This document shows, piece after piece, positions 42,485-51,124 of a stretch of 64,000 bases of DNA. The notes beneath the pieces were generated by a model. The model had not been told where the DNA came from. It did not search any database and saw only the letters and a program-made list of their open reading frames with translations. Within the stretch, counting starts at the first letter, position 1. The number at the start of each line of letters is the position of its first letter. Both the position numbers and the translations under genes were made by a program. The DNA comes from Thermoguttaceae bacterium (lineage in GTDB: Bacteria; Planctomycetota; Planctomycetia; Pirellulales; Thermoguttaceae), in assembly GCA_017407125.1 (NCBI GenBank), contig JAFQXE010000025.1, positions 1-64,000 of the forward strand, read 5' to 3'.

Positions 42485-42588
42485 TAGCTTCTAGCTTCTA
42501 GCCTCTAGCTATTAGCTTTTGACAATTAGCTTCTTGCGTTGATAAGTAAAACCAAGCTAATGGCTAGGAGCTAATAGCTAGTAGCTTA
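42485..42588. repeat. inverted pair of heptamer arrays (unit TAGCTTC)
   Basis: 42485-42519 reads TAGCTTC TAGCTTC TAGCCTC TAGCTAT TAGCTTT. 42554-42588 reads AAGCTAA TGGCTAG GAGCTAA TAGCTAG TAGCTTA. The two are mutually complementary, so they can form a stem of about 30 bp around a 34-bp loop between two minus-strand genes. Confidence 0.85.
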
Positions 42589-42613
42589 TCTCCAGGAACG
42601 GTCTTGCAAGAAA

Positions 42614-43081
42614 CTATTTCCCTTTGAGTTGGAACGCGACTTTACCGTCGGCTGACAATGCGGTCTTTTTCACACCGACAAGCAGAGGTGATGCGAAATA
42701 CGCGGTCTCGGACGGCTCGCCTTCGCGGGTATACTTTACGACCAGTCCGGAATCGCCTTGTTCAACCGACTGGACGGTATACTGCCACGGCGTGTTTCCC
42801 CATTCGATCCAGTAGAGAATCGCGTGGTCGTTGAAGTAATCCTGGGCAACGAACTTCTGTTTGGCAAACATGATTGCTGCGGGATGAAACAGCGCGTCAA
42901 ACTGTTCTCTGGTTGTACAAACGCCGAACTTGCAATCCTTGCCCTTCTCTGGCTTGATTGTATTAAGAACAAAATACGAGTTAAACGTCTCAAATGGAAT
43001 CGTCGCACAACCGTCTGCAAAGGCAGACGCCGCCATGCCGACCCCGACCGCAGCCGCCGCGATAAACTGTCTTCTATTCAT
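42614..43081 (-). CDS. small exported protein with Tat-like leader
   Basis: A 155-aa protein. The leader MNRRQFIAAAAVGVGMAASAFA has a twin-arginine-like start and AGGAG 9 nt upstream. The mature part starts DGCATIPFETFNSYFVLNTI and includes CKFGVCTTREQFDALF, with two Cys that may form a disulfide, and later YWIEWGNTPWQYTVQSVEQG. No catalytic motif is recognised. It resembles small periplasmic hypothetical proteins of this phylum. It is preceded by a 590-bp AT-rich spacer and followed by the heptamer pair. Confidence 0.65.
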   Translation of the reverse strand: MNRRQFIAAAAVGVGMAASAFADGCATIPFETFNSYFVLNTIKPEKGKDCKFGVCTTREQFDALFHPAAIMFAKQKFVAQDYFNDHAILYWIEWGNTPWQYTVQSVEQGDSGLVVKYTREGEPSETAYFASPLLVGVKKTALSADGKVAFQLKGK

Positions 43082-43672
43082 AAAATAGTCTCCTGTGTTG
43101 GGGAAATGATTTGTTATTATATAATTATATACGAAAAAAGTTTTAAAATGTTAGAAATAGGTAATTTTCCAAATTCTGGACTAAAAACAAGAAAGATTCA
43201 CCCCCAGAAGTTCTCTAAGCCTTTGATATGAACGTTTTCTTCAAACCATGTTTGGGTTTATAATCAACAAATACGGACAACGGTATGCAAGTTTTTGTGA
43301 TAAAAGGATTTAACACATTTTTATAGTGCATGATGTTTGTATGTGTATTATATATTTGTATAAAAGCAGGTTATTTACCAAAATTTTTCTACAATTTTTC
43401 ATAAACTCTGCAATATTTCTTTGAATTTTGTAATTATTAATGAACAGTAACAAACTTTCAATCGAATAGTATGTTAGAGACAATAGGCGAAAAGGCAAAT
43501 CGCCTGATTAGTCCGTTAAAACTTTTGTATTTTCCCCATTTTGTTGTGATTACTCGATTTTTCCCTTGAATTATTTCCAATTATTAGCTATAATAAAGGG
43601 TAATTAAATCGTTTCCTATGTTTTCCCAGAGACGGGGCGAAAAGCCCGTCTCATAAATTACAAGCTGATATC
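43082..43672. other. 591-bp AT-rich divergent promoter region
   Basis: Lies between divergent genes (43081 minus, 43673 plus). It is AT-rich and free of the window's common repeat modules, with no credible gene, tRNA or hairpin. It is likely to hold promoters for both sides; no hexamer pair is convincing. Confidence 0.5.
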
Positions 43673-45088
43673 ATGAAAAGAGTTATCCGAATCCTGATTT
43701 CCCTCGGAATGATAATTGGAACGGTTATGTTTGTCGCGAAGTTCCTGCGACCTGTTCCCGTCGAACATCGTCCGGCGCCGCCGCAGGCGATGAATACCGT
43801 TCAGACCGCGCCGGTTAAGCCGCACGAGGGCGGAATTGACTTCACCGTCGACGGGCAGGTGATTCCGTACCGCGCTTTGGATATTGCGCCGGAAGTCTCG
43901 GGGATTGTCAAGTTCAAGTCCGAAAAGGCGCGAGCGGGCAAGTTCGTTCGCAAGGGCGAGACGCTGCTGGAAATCGATCCGGTGGATTACGAGCTGTCGG
44001 TTCGTCAGCTGACGGAGGAAACAGCTCAGGCGCAAGCGTCGATTCACGAGATGGAAGTCCAGATTGAGAGTTCCAAAAAGGAAATCGATATCTCAAAAAG
44101 TCAGTTGGAAATCAAGGAGCGGGAGCTGGCGCGATACGAGTCTGTTAAGACGCCGGGCGTTTATTCCGCCAGCGAGCTGGATACAGTTCGGACGTCGGTT
44201 TTGAATGGGCGCGAGTCGCTGGTCAAGCAGGAAAACGCGCTGCGTCTGTACGAACAACAGCTGATTCGTCTGAAGTCCGTTCACGCTCAAAAAGAGACTA
44301 ATCTGGAACAGGCGAAGCTCAATTTGAAGAGAACGAAAATCGTCGCCCCTATCGACGGCGTTGTCAAGTCACATAATTTTGAAGTCAACACGTACGTTCA
44401 AAAGGGAACGGTGGTCGCGTCTATTCTCGACACGTCCAAGCTGGAAATTCAGTGCTTTTTGCACATGAAGCAGATGTCCTGGCTGTGGGCGTCGAGCGCT
44501 AACAGCGAGAACGCCGAATCTTCGGACGAGCCGGCTATGCGCGGCTTTGATTTCGCGCCGACGGACGCTACGGTTTATTATGAACTCGACGGTCAGCGAT
44601 GGAGCTGGAAGGGGCGGCTGACAACGTCCGACAGCGGTTCGTTAGATCCTAAAACCCGTATGATGCTTTGCCGCGTTACAATCGACGACCCAACGGACGT
44701 TCAGTTTGATTCCTACGTCATTCATACGACGGACACGTCTTTGGGAACGGTTGATAAAGAAGCATTGGAGAAAGAGAAGAAAGCGAAGAAGACGCCGTTG
44801 ATTCAAACGCCGCCGCCGACCCTGCTGGCAGGTATGTATGTAACAATTGTTGTTCACGCCAAGCCGGAGATTCCGCTGTACAGCGCGCCGGAACAAGCGT
44901 TGCTGCCGGGCAACAAAATCTGGACGGCGACAGACGGCACGCTGCGGGAATATCGAATTCGCGTTGCGACTGTAACAGACGAAGGCGTGATTTTCTATGC
45001 GGATTCTCAGGGCGTTACTGCGACTGACAAGGTGGTTATTTCGCCGCTGGCGTCGCCGGCAGAAGGGGACAAGGTGAACGTCTTATGA
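43673..45088 (+). CDS. RND efflux periplasmic adaptor subunit
   Basis: A 471-aa membrane fusion protein. N-terminal anchor at residues 5-25; barrel-sandwich hybrid halves near 55-110 (ALDIAPEVSGIVKF, GKFVRKGETLLEIDP) and 220-250 (KRTKIVAPIDGVVKSHNFEV). These flank a coiled-coil hairpin of about 110 residues; a beta-barrel and a C-terminal membrane-proximal domain follow (YVTIVVHAKPEIPLYSAPEQ). It links the inner-membrane pump encoded by the next gene to an outer-membrane channel. Its last four bases overlap the pump start (ATGA). No TolC-like gene is present in the window. Confidence 0.9.
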   Translation: MKRVIRILISLGMIIGTVMFVAKFLRPVPVEHRPAPPQAMNTVQTAPVKPHEGGIDFTVDGQVIPYRALDIAPEVSGIVKFKSEKARAGKFVRKGETLLEIDPVDYELSVRQLTEETAQAQASIHEMEVQIESSKKEIDISKSQLEIKERELARYESVKTPGVYSASELDTVRTSVLNGRESLVKQENALRLYEQQLIRLKSVHAQKETNLEQAKLNLKRTKIVAPIDGVVKSHNFEVNTYVQKGTVVASILDTSKLEIQCFLHMKQMSWLWASSANSENAESSDEPAMRGFDFAPTDATVYYELDGQRWSWKGRLTTSDSGSLDPKTRMMLCRVTIDDPTDVQFDSYVIHTTDTSLGTVDKEALEKEKKAKKTPLIQTPPPTLLAGMYVTIVVHAKPEIPLYSAPEQALLPGNKIWTATDGTLREYRIRVATVTDEGVIFYADSQGVTATDKVVISPLASPAEGDKVNVL

Positions 45089-48000
45089 AAAACTTGTTCC
45101 GTTGGATAATTTCCAACACCCCTGCGATGAACATCGTCATGATCGTCGTCCTGGGCGTTGGAACTTATGCCGCTCTGTCGTTACAGCGAGAGTCGTTTCC
45201 GAACTTCGACGTCGAAACGATTATGGTTCAGGTTCCGTATCCCGGCGCTACGCCAGAGGAAGTGGAAAACGGCATCTGCCAGAAAATCGAGGAGTATTTG
45301 CAGTCGATTGAAGGCGTGAAGAAGATGACGTCGTCCGCCAGCGAAGGCATGGGCATGGTTACGCTGGAACTGCTCAACAGCGTTAAAAACGTGGACCGAA
45401 CGTTAAACGAAGTTCGAGAAGCGGTAGACCGAATCCCATCGTTCCCGGAATTGGCGGAAGACCCGGTCGTTCAGCGCGCCAAGATGCAGGAAACGATTTT
45501 CTCGATTGGCTTGATTGGTCCGGAAGGGTCGTCTGTAGAAAACACGCTGGCGCTGCGAGAGCTGGCGGAAGACCTGCGTCAGGAACTCATCCAGCTGCCG
45601 AGAATCTCAATGGTCAATCTGGTCGGTACGAAAGACTATCAGATCGACATCGAAATATCCGAGAACACGCTTCGGGCGTACAGGACGTCGCTGGACGCGA
45701 TTGCCAAAACAGTCCGGGCAGAAAACTGTCAAACGCCAGGCGGTACGATTCGCGCTCCGTCTGTTGAAATCAACGTTCGTACAGACAACCGGCGGTATAC
45801 GGCGGAAGGCATCGAAAAGCTTCCGGTTATTACCGACGAGGCAGGCGCTGTTTTGACGCTGGAAGATATCGGATACGTTCGTGACGAGTTCACCGACGGT
45901 CCAGCGCTGGCTACGGTCTTTACGCCGGAAAAGGACGCTGAAAATCCAGAGGCAAAAACCGTTCCTGTCGGGCGTCCGTGCATTGCGTTGGGCGTGCTGA
46001 GAAACTCGACGGAAGACCTCATTGCCATGGTCGACACGCTTCGCGCCTGGGTGAAAAAGAAGCAGCAGCCCGGAGGGTTGCCGGAAGGGTATACGATGAT
46101 AACCTGGGGCGACCGTTCAGAGGAAGTCCGTTCCCGACTGGAACTGCTGGCGACCAACGGCATCCAGGGTCTGTCGATTATTTTTGTCCTCCTAGCGGTT
46201 TTTCTTGACCTCAAGCTGGCGTTTTGGGTCGCGATGGGTCTGCCGTTTTCCATCTGCTTAACCTGTCTGTACATGTACGGTTCCGGACAGACGCTGAACA
46301 TGATTTCCACGTTCGGATTTATCATGGCTCTTGGAATTGTAACAGACGACGCGATCGTTGCGGGGGAAAATATATTCCGACATCACGACATGGGCAAGGA
46401 CTGGTTCAATGCCTCGGTTGACGGCATTACAGAGGTTATCCCCAGTATTACAACGTCGTTGCTGACGACAATCGTCGCCTTTTTGCCGTTGCTGTTCATT
46501 TCCGGGATCATGGGGAAGATTATCTACTCGATTCCGGTGGTAATGATTACCATGCTGTTGGCGTCGATGTTTGAATGCGTAACCATTCTGCCGTGCCACT
46601 TGTCACACCGTAAAAATATCATTTTTACGTTCCTGTATCATTATCTGTACATTTTCGCGTGGGTTCCGGCGGTCGTGTTAAAGTGCAACAAGTACGCCAT
46701 GGGCGGATTGCAGTGGTTTGTCAAGCGCATTTACGCGCCGTGTCTGCACTGGGTTTTATTGAATCGAAGCATTTTCTGCGCCGGTCTGATTTCCCTGTTG
46801 ATTTTCACCTTTGGTCTGGTTTGGTCAGGAACGATTCCGTACGTCTTTTTCCCGAAAACGGACGGCAACGAAGTTCAGGCAACTGTAAAGTTTCCCAACG
46901 GCACGCCGGCGGAAGTTACCGACTACTGGACAAAGCTGATGGAACAGAAGTTCTGGGAAATCGCAGACGAATACGAGAAAACCAAAGAACCCGTTGCGGT
47001 GCGATCATTTAGAGTTGTCGGCACAACGCTGCAGTCGCGCGGACACAACATGGGCGGCAGTTCCGGCGGCGGAAGCGGACACGCCGGCGGCGTTCAGGTT
47101 GAACTCATTTCCGGAGACAATCGAACGGTCTCCAGCATGGAAATTTCCGACCGATGGCGTGAAGCCGTCGGCGTCATTCCCGGCGCGGACGAAGTGGAGT
47201 TTACCTCGCAGGCGTTTGGCCCGCCCGGCGGCGCGATTGAATTCATGCTCGTCGCGAAAGCGGAAGACTACGAAAAGCTCGAAGCCGCGGTCGAGGAAGC
47301 CAAAAAGCATCTTGCCACATACGCTGGCGTTATCGATATTACGGACTCGGACGTTCCCGGCAAATGGGAATTCCAGATGAAAATCAAAGAGCACGCCAAA
47401 TCGTTGGGAATTCACCCGCAGCAACTGGCGGAGACGATGCGCGCGGCGTACTACGGCGCGGAAGTCGAACGACTTCAGCGCGGACGTCACGAAGTTAAGC
47501 TGATGGTTTGCTACCCGCGAGAAGACCGGCGAAGTCTGGCGGACTTTGACGAAGTTCGCGTTCGCGGTAACGACGGTGTCGAGTATCCGATTACGGAAAT
47601 CGCTGACATTGAAGTCAAACGCGGCTACACGACCATTTCCCGTCATTCCCAGATGCGGTCAATTACCGTTTCCGCCGACGTCGAGGAAGGCAAGGCAAAC
47701 GCTCAAAATATTACGTCCCAGCTCAAGGCGCAGTTTTTGCCGCAGTTGATGAAAGACTATCCCGGCGTAAAAGTCCGCTGGGAAGGGCGCGAGGACATGA
47801 AAAACGAGTCCATGGGCAGCATGTACGTCGGGTTTGTCGTTGCCATGTTCGCCATGTACATTATCCTGTCGCTGGAGTTCAAGTCCTACGTTCAGCCGCT
47901 GCTGATTTTGGCGATTATTCCCTTCGGCGTTATCGGCGCGGTGTTCATTCACGCTGCGTTCGGACAGCCGCTGTCACAGTTCAGCCTTTTCGGCATGGTG

Positions 48001-48381
48001 GCTTTGAGCGGCATTGTCGTCAACGACTCGATTGTTTTAATTGACTTTTTGAATCGGGCGATTGAGTCGGGCGAACCGTTACACGACGCGTTAATGAACG
48101 TCGGTCAGCGGCGATTTACGTCTGTCATGCTGACGTCTGTAACGACCGTCGGCGGTCTTCTCCCGCTGATTATGGAGACGTCGCTGCAGGCGCAGATGCT
48201 AATCCCGATGGCGCTGACCATTTCCGGCGGCGTTATGTCGTCGCTCATTTTGGTTCTGTTCTTTATTCCGGTTTTGTACTCGTACTATATTGACGGACTA
48301 AAGCTGATGGGAATCAACATTCGCAGTATGCTCATTCACAACGACAATTTAGAAGCGGAACCGGAAGTCGCGGCAGAGTAA
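45085..48381 (+). CDS. RND efflux pump permease (AcrB/HAE-1 type)
   Basis: A 1098-aa protein, slightly longer than AcrB (1049). Helix 1 begins with the usual FRWIISNTPAMNIVM pattern, and the periplasmic porter domain has PYPGATPEEVENGI. The helix-4 proton-relay pair is present in the segment GIVTDDAIVAGENI near residue 420. A Gly/Ser-rich insertion (GHNMGGSSGGGSGHAGG, about residues 655-671) lies in the second periplasmic loop. Proton-driven export of lipophilic compounds is the family role; the substrate is unknown. Translationally coupled to the adaptor upstream. Confidence 0.93.
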   Translation: MKNLFRWIISNTPAMNIVMIVVLGVGTYAALSLQRESFPNFDVETIMVQVPYPGATPEEVENGICQKIEEYLQSIEGVKKMTSSASEGMGMVTLELLNSVKNVDRTLNEVREAVDRIPSFPELAEDPVVQRAKMQETIFSIGLIGPEGSSVENTLALRELAEDLRQELIQLPRISMVNLVGTKDYQIDIEISENTLRAYRTSLDAIAKTVRAENCQTPGGTIRAPSVEINVRTDNRRYTAEGIEKLPVITDEAGAVLTLEDIGYVRDEFTDGPALATVFTPEKDAENPEAKTVPVGRPCIALGVLRNSTEDLIAMVDTLRAWVKKKQQPGGLPEGYTMITWGDRSEEVRSRLELLATNGIQGLSIIFVLLAVFLDLKLAFWVAMGLPFSICLTCLYMYGSGQTLNMISTFGFIMALGIVTDDAIVAGENIFRHHDMGKDWFNASVDGITEVIPSITTSLLTTIVAFLPLLFISGIMGKIIYSIPVVMITMLLASMFECVTILPCHLSHRKNIIFTFLYHYLYIFAWVPAVVLKCNKYAMGGLQWFVKRIYAPCLHWVLLNRSIFCAGLISLLIFTFGLVWSGTIPYVFFPKTDGNEVQATVKFPNGTPAEVTDYWTKLMEQKFWEIADEYEKTKEPVAVRSFRVVGTTLQSRGHNMGGSSGGGSGHAGGVQVELISGDNRTVSSMEISDRWREAVGVIPGADEVEFTSQAFGPPGGAIEFMLVAKAEDYEKLEAAVEEAKKHLATYAGVIDITDSDVPGKWEFQMKIKEHAKSLGIHPQQLAETMRAAYYGAEVERLQRGRHEVKLMVCYPREDRRSLADFDEVRVRGNDGVEYPITEIADIEVKRGYTTISRHSQMRSITVSADVEEGKANAQNITSQLKAQFLPQLMKDYPGVKVRWEGREDMKNESMGSMYVGFVVAMFAMYIILSLEFKSYVQPLLILAIIPFGVIGAVFIHAAFGQPLSQFSLFGMVALSGIVVNDSIVLIDFLNRAIESGEPLHDALMNVGQRRFTSVMLTSVTTVGGLLPLIMETSLQAQMLIPMALTISGGVMSSLILVLFFIPVLYSYYIDGLKLMGINIRSMLIHNDNLEAEPEVAAE

Positions 48382-48788
48382 GCGAAACCGTTTTTCATTT
48401 TGCTGGTAGGGGGGGATGAATTATTGCGTAGAAGATAACGCTCCCCGGATGGTGCCCGCCCTCGGGCGCCTTTTATTGTAACTGAAAGACTCTGTTGAGC
48501 CCGGTTCGCGGGCGTTTCGCCCGCCAACGCCACTCTGACTTGCTAAAAAACTCATTCGCAGCCAAAAACCATACTGGATCGCGGACGTAAGTCCGCAAAA
48601 GAAAAAAAGCTTGACGGCAAAGCCGTCAAGTTGGCGCCCGAGACAGGCGCCATCCAAGGGAGTTTTTCGGCTTCGTCGTTTTGGCATGCACACCTCTCAG
48701 CGGTTTCTGTTGCGGGCGATACGCCCGCGAACCGGGTACGCTGAGTGGCAGCGCGGGTCTTCCGGGGGCTTACGCGCCCCGGCTCGCC
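48382..48788. repeat. 407-bp repeat spacer between convergent genes
   Basis: No gene. It contains the covarying hairpins GCGGGCG-ttt-CGCCCGC (48508-48524), GCGGAC-gtaa-GTCCGC (48581-48596) and GCGGGCG-ata-CGCCCGC (48712-48728), a CTTGACGG-caaa-CCGTCAAG hairpin (about 48609-48628), and the module AGGGAGTTTTTCGGCT-CGTCGTTTTGGCATGCA (about 48656-48690). Confidence 0.7.
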
Positions 48789-49526
48789 TTATTCGTACTT
48801 GATTCCGCCGTATTTGCGGCGGTCGCAGCCGATTTCGCCTTCTCTCTTTTCGCCGGATTCTGCCCAGCGTTCGGCGTCTTCCGTCAGTTCGTTAAGACGC
48901 TTTTCCAGCATTTGCCGGTACTCTTCAATTTGCTCTTTTGTCAGATCAGGCGGGATCATAATCTCTTCGCTGAACACGGTTCTGGCGCGAGAGAACAGAC
49001 GGGGCAGGGCGAATCTGTCCCAACTGTTGAATCTGTGCGGGCGGTCGTAGCCGTAACCCATCAGGACGATCGGCATTTGCAGCTGAGACGCCAAAAAGAC
49101 GGCGCCGGGCGCCAGCGTTCTTCTCGGGCCGCGGGGACCGTCCGGCGTGATGGTTAGATGTTCCCGGTCTTTTGAAACTTCCATCATCTCCTTTAACGCC
49201 CCGGTCGCTCCGCGTCGAGACGAGCCGCGAACGACTCCGAACCCCGCCAGCTTGGCGGCGTGATACAGTAGCGTCGCGTCCGCATGCTGAGATAAAAGCA
49301 TCGTCAGATGACATCCACCCCGCAGATAAAACGGGTACAGAATGTATTCGTGCCAAAACAGATAGATGCGTCGCCGCGGATGTTCCGGATCCTCGTCCAG
49401 AACGGCGGGATCGAGGTTGACGTCCGGCAGCCAGGCGCGCATTCTCAGCGTTGACATCCACATTCGAGAGAATGCAAATATAAGGTATCCGCCCAACTTC
49501 AGCAGAAACGGGTTTTTGATTTTCAT
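48789..49526 (-). CDS. DUF374 lysophospholipid acyltransferase-like protein
   Basis: A 245-aa protein of the DUF374 branch of glycerophospholipid/lipid A-type acyltransferases. One N-terminal hydrophobic segment is followed by the catalytic-region motif YLFWHEYI (F-W-H, replacing the HX4D of PlsC), GVVRGSSRRGATGAL and LTITPDGPRGPRR. It probably adds an acyl chain to a lipid A-like or phospholipid acceptor at the inner membrane. The C-terminal 40 residues are charged and helical. No clear ribosome binding site. It lies between a repeat spacer and composite element copy 3, with no operon partner. Confidence 0.85.
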   Translation of the reverse strand: MKIKNPFLLKLGGYLIFAFSRMWMSTLRMRAWLPDVNLDPAVLDEDPEHPRRRIYLFWHEYILYPFYLRGGCHLTMLLSQHADATLLYHAAKLAGFGVVRGSSRRGATGALKEMMEVSKDREHLTITPDGPRGPRRTLAPGAVFLASQLQMPIVLMGYGYDRPHRFNSWDRFALPRLFSRARTVFSEEIMIPPDLTKEQIEEYRQMLEKRLNELTEDAERWAESGEKREGEIGCDRRKYGGIKYE

Positions 49527-49584
49527 GATTGAAAAAGAATAGCGCCAATCAGGGTTTATGTCAAGGGAGATAGAATCGCCGCCG

Positions 49585-49811
49585 CTTGAAAAAACTTTCG
49601 GTCGCCAGCAAGCTGGCTCCCTTTTTAGGGAAGTTTTTTCAAGCGTAAATAATATGAGGGGAAAACCTTTTTTGAAAAAAAGGTTCTTCCCCTCAAACTC
49701 CCTTTTCCAAAAAACTTTAGTAAAGGGAAAACAAAACGAGAAAAGAATATTAATCGGCGAAGATCCGTTTAATCCGTAAAATCCGTGTGCGGGCTGACCT
49801 GCACAAAACCA
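49585..49811. mobile_element. composite repeat element copy 3
   Basis: Same order and orientation as 40459-40707: the CTTGAAAAAACTTT hairpin, the AGGGGAAAACC hairpin, CTTTAGTAAAGGG, then AATCGGCGAAGATCCGTTTA to TGACCTGCACA. It ends 13 bp before the stop codon of the minus-strand adaptor gene, a placement matching copy 2. Confidence 0.8.
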
Positions 49812-49823
49812 CCGCCTTGCCGC

Positions 49824-51083
49824 CTACTCTTTCTCGTGCGTAAACGACTGCATGCCGCCGGCGGTGGGCAGGTCTTTTAACAGTTCAGGGTTGATCTCTT
49901 TGAGTTCAACTTCCTGACCGGGCATGAGTCGTTCCGCGCCTTCGATAATTGCCAGCGCGCCGGGAACGAGAACTTTTTCTCCGGCTTCGGTTGCGGGTCG
50001 AACGGCAAGGACGGCGTTAGCCCGGGCGTGAATGTAGACGGGAACAGGCGTAACACGAAACGCGCCGTCGGACTCTTTTTGAACGACCCAGACGGTGTTT
50101 TCGCCCGGCTTTTGCAACACGGCGTCGCGGGGAACGGTAAGCCGCTGCGCTTTTTCCGTCGTTTCCAGCGTGCATTGAACGCTCATGCCGATTTTCAGAA
50201 GTCCGCCCTGATCGTCAATGCGAATGCGGACTGGGAACGATCGCGCTGCCGTTGACCCGTAAGGGACGATGGAGACGATTTCCCCGTTGACGGTTTTGTC
50301 GACCGCGGGAACGTAAATCGGAAGCGGGTCGCCGATGTGAATGCGCTGAATGAAGTTCTCGCTGATGTGGAACAGCGCGTCTGCCTGACCGTCGGAAACG
50401 ATTTCAACCAGCGGCGTACCGGGCGAGACGTATGCGCCCAACTCGGTGAGCTTGTTGATAATCGCGCCGTTAAACGGAGCATAGATTTTGGTTCGGTTCA
50501 GCTTTTCCTGAATCTCGTTTTCCATTGCCTCGGAGAGCTTGTACTTCGCAACGGATTCTTCTGCCAACGCCGTTTGTTTTTCCAACTCGCTGTCTGTTAC
50601 AACCCCGGCTTGACGGTCGCGCAGTCTTTCAAGACGATTAAGTTCTGCTTTTTGCAGCGTCATGTTGACGCGGTCAAACTCCTTTTGCCGCTGCGCCTGA
50701 ATGAGAGCGATGTTAAGCCAGGTCGCGTCGACGCCAACAATGAGCGTATCTTTCGCCTGAACTTTATCGCCCACCTCGACGGTCATTTCATTTATCAGCC
50801 CGGAAACTTCAGAGGCGAGTACGACTTTTTGAATCTCTACCAGTCGCCCGTCAAAGAGCTGTTCGTCTGAAATGTCCGACATTTCCGCCCGGGCGACGCG
50901 AACGATCGGCAACCGGCGCGTTGTATCTTTTTTATCCCCGGAGGACAGACTTTTAAGCTGCTTTTCCAAAAACGCCTTGTCAGACAGCTTGGCGTTTGTT
51001 TGATTGTTAAGCGTATAGTAGGAAACCCCCGCCCCGATTAGAAGCGCGGTTATGCCGACGGCAAGGAAAGAGGTAAATTTCAT
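49824..51083 (-). CDS. second RND-type periplasmic adaptor subunit (no pump gene adjacent)
   Basis: A 419-aa membrane fusion protein with an N-terminal anchor (residues 5-25). Lipoyl-like halves include VVLASEVSGLINEMTVEVGD and NRTKIYAPFNGAIINKL, around a short coiled-coil; a beta-barrel follows (RSFPVRIRIDDQGGLLKIGM) and a C-terminal proximal domain (LTVPRDAVLQKPGENTVWVV). It is clearly of the AcrA/MdtA class. No RND permease or ABC exporter is adjacent; the neighbours are a beta-helix protein and DUF2461 upstream on the same strand. It may serve a pump encoded elsewhere, perhaps the one at 45085-48381, or be a remnant. Confidence 0.87.
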   Translation of the reverse strand: MKFTSFLAVGITALLIGAGVSYYTLNNQTNAKLSDKAFLEKQLKSLSSGDKKDTTRRLPIVRVARAEMSDISDEQLFDGRLVEIQKVVLASEVSGLINEMTVEVGDKVQAKDTLIVGVDATWLNIALIQAQRQKEFDRVNMTLQKAELNRLERLRDRQAGVVTDSELEKQTALAEESVAKYKLSEAMENEIQEKLNRTKIYAPFNGAIINKLTELGAYVSPGTPLVEIVSDGQADALFHISENFIQRIHIGDPLPIYVPAVDKTVNGEIVSIVPYGSTAARSFPVRIRIDDQGGLLKIGMSVQCTLETTEKAQRLTVPRDAVLQKPGENTVWVVQKESDGAFRVTPVPVYIHARANAVLAVRPATEAGEKVLVPGALAIIEGAERLMPGQEVELKEINPELLKDLPTAGGMQSFTHEKE

Positions 51084-51124
51084 GGACGGGGAGGGGGTGG
51101 GGGTTCGTGGAAATGTAACAGACG

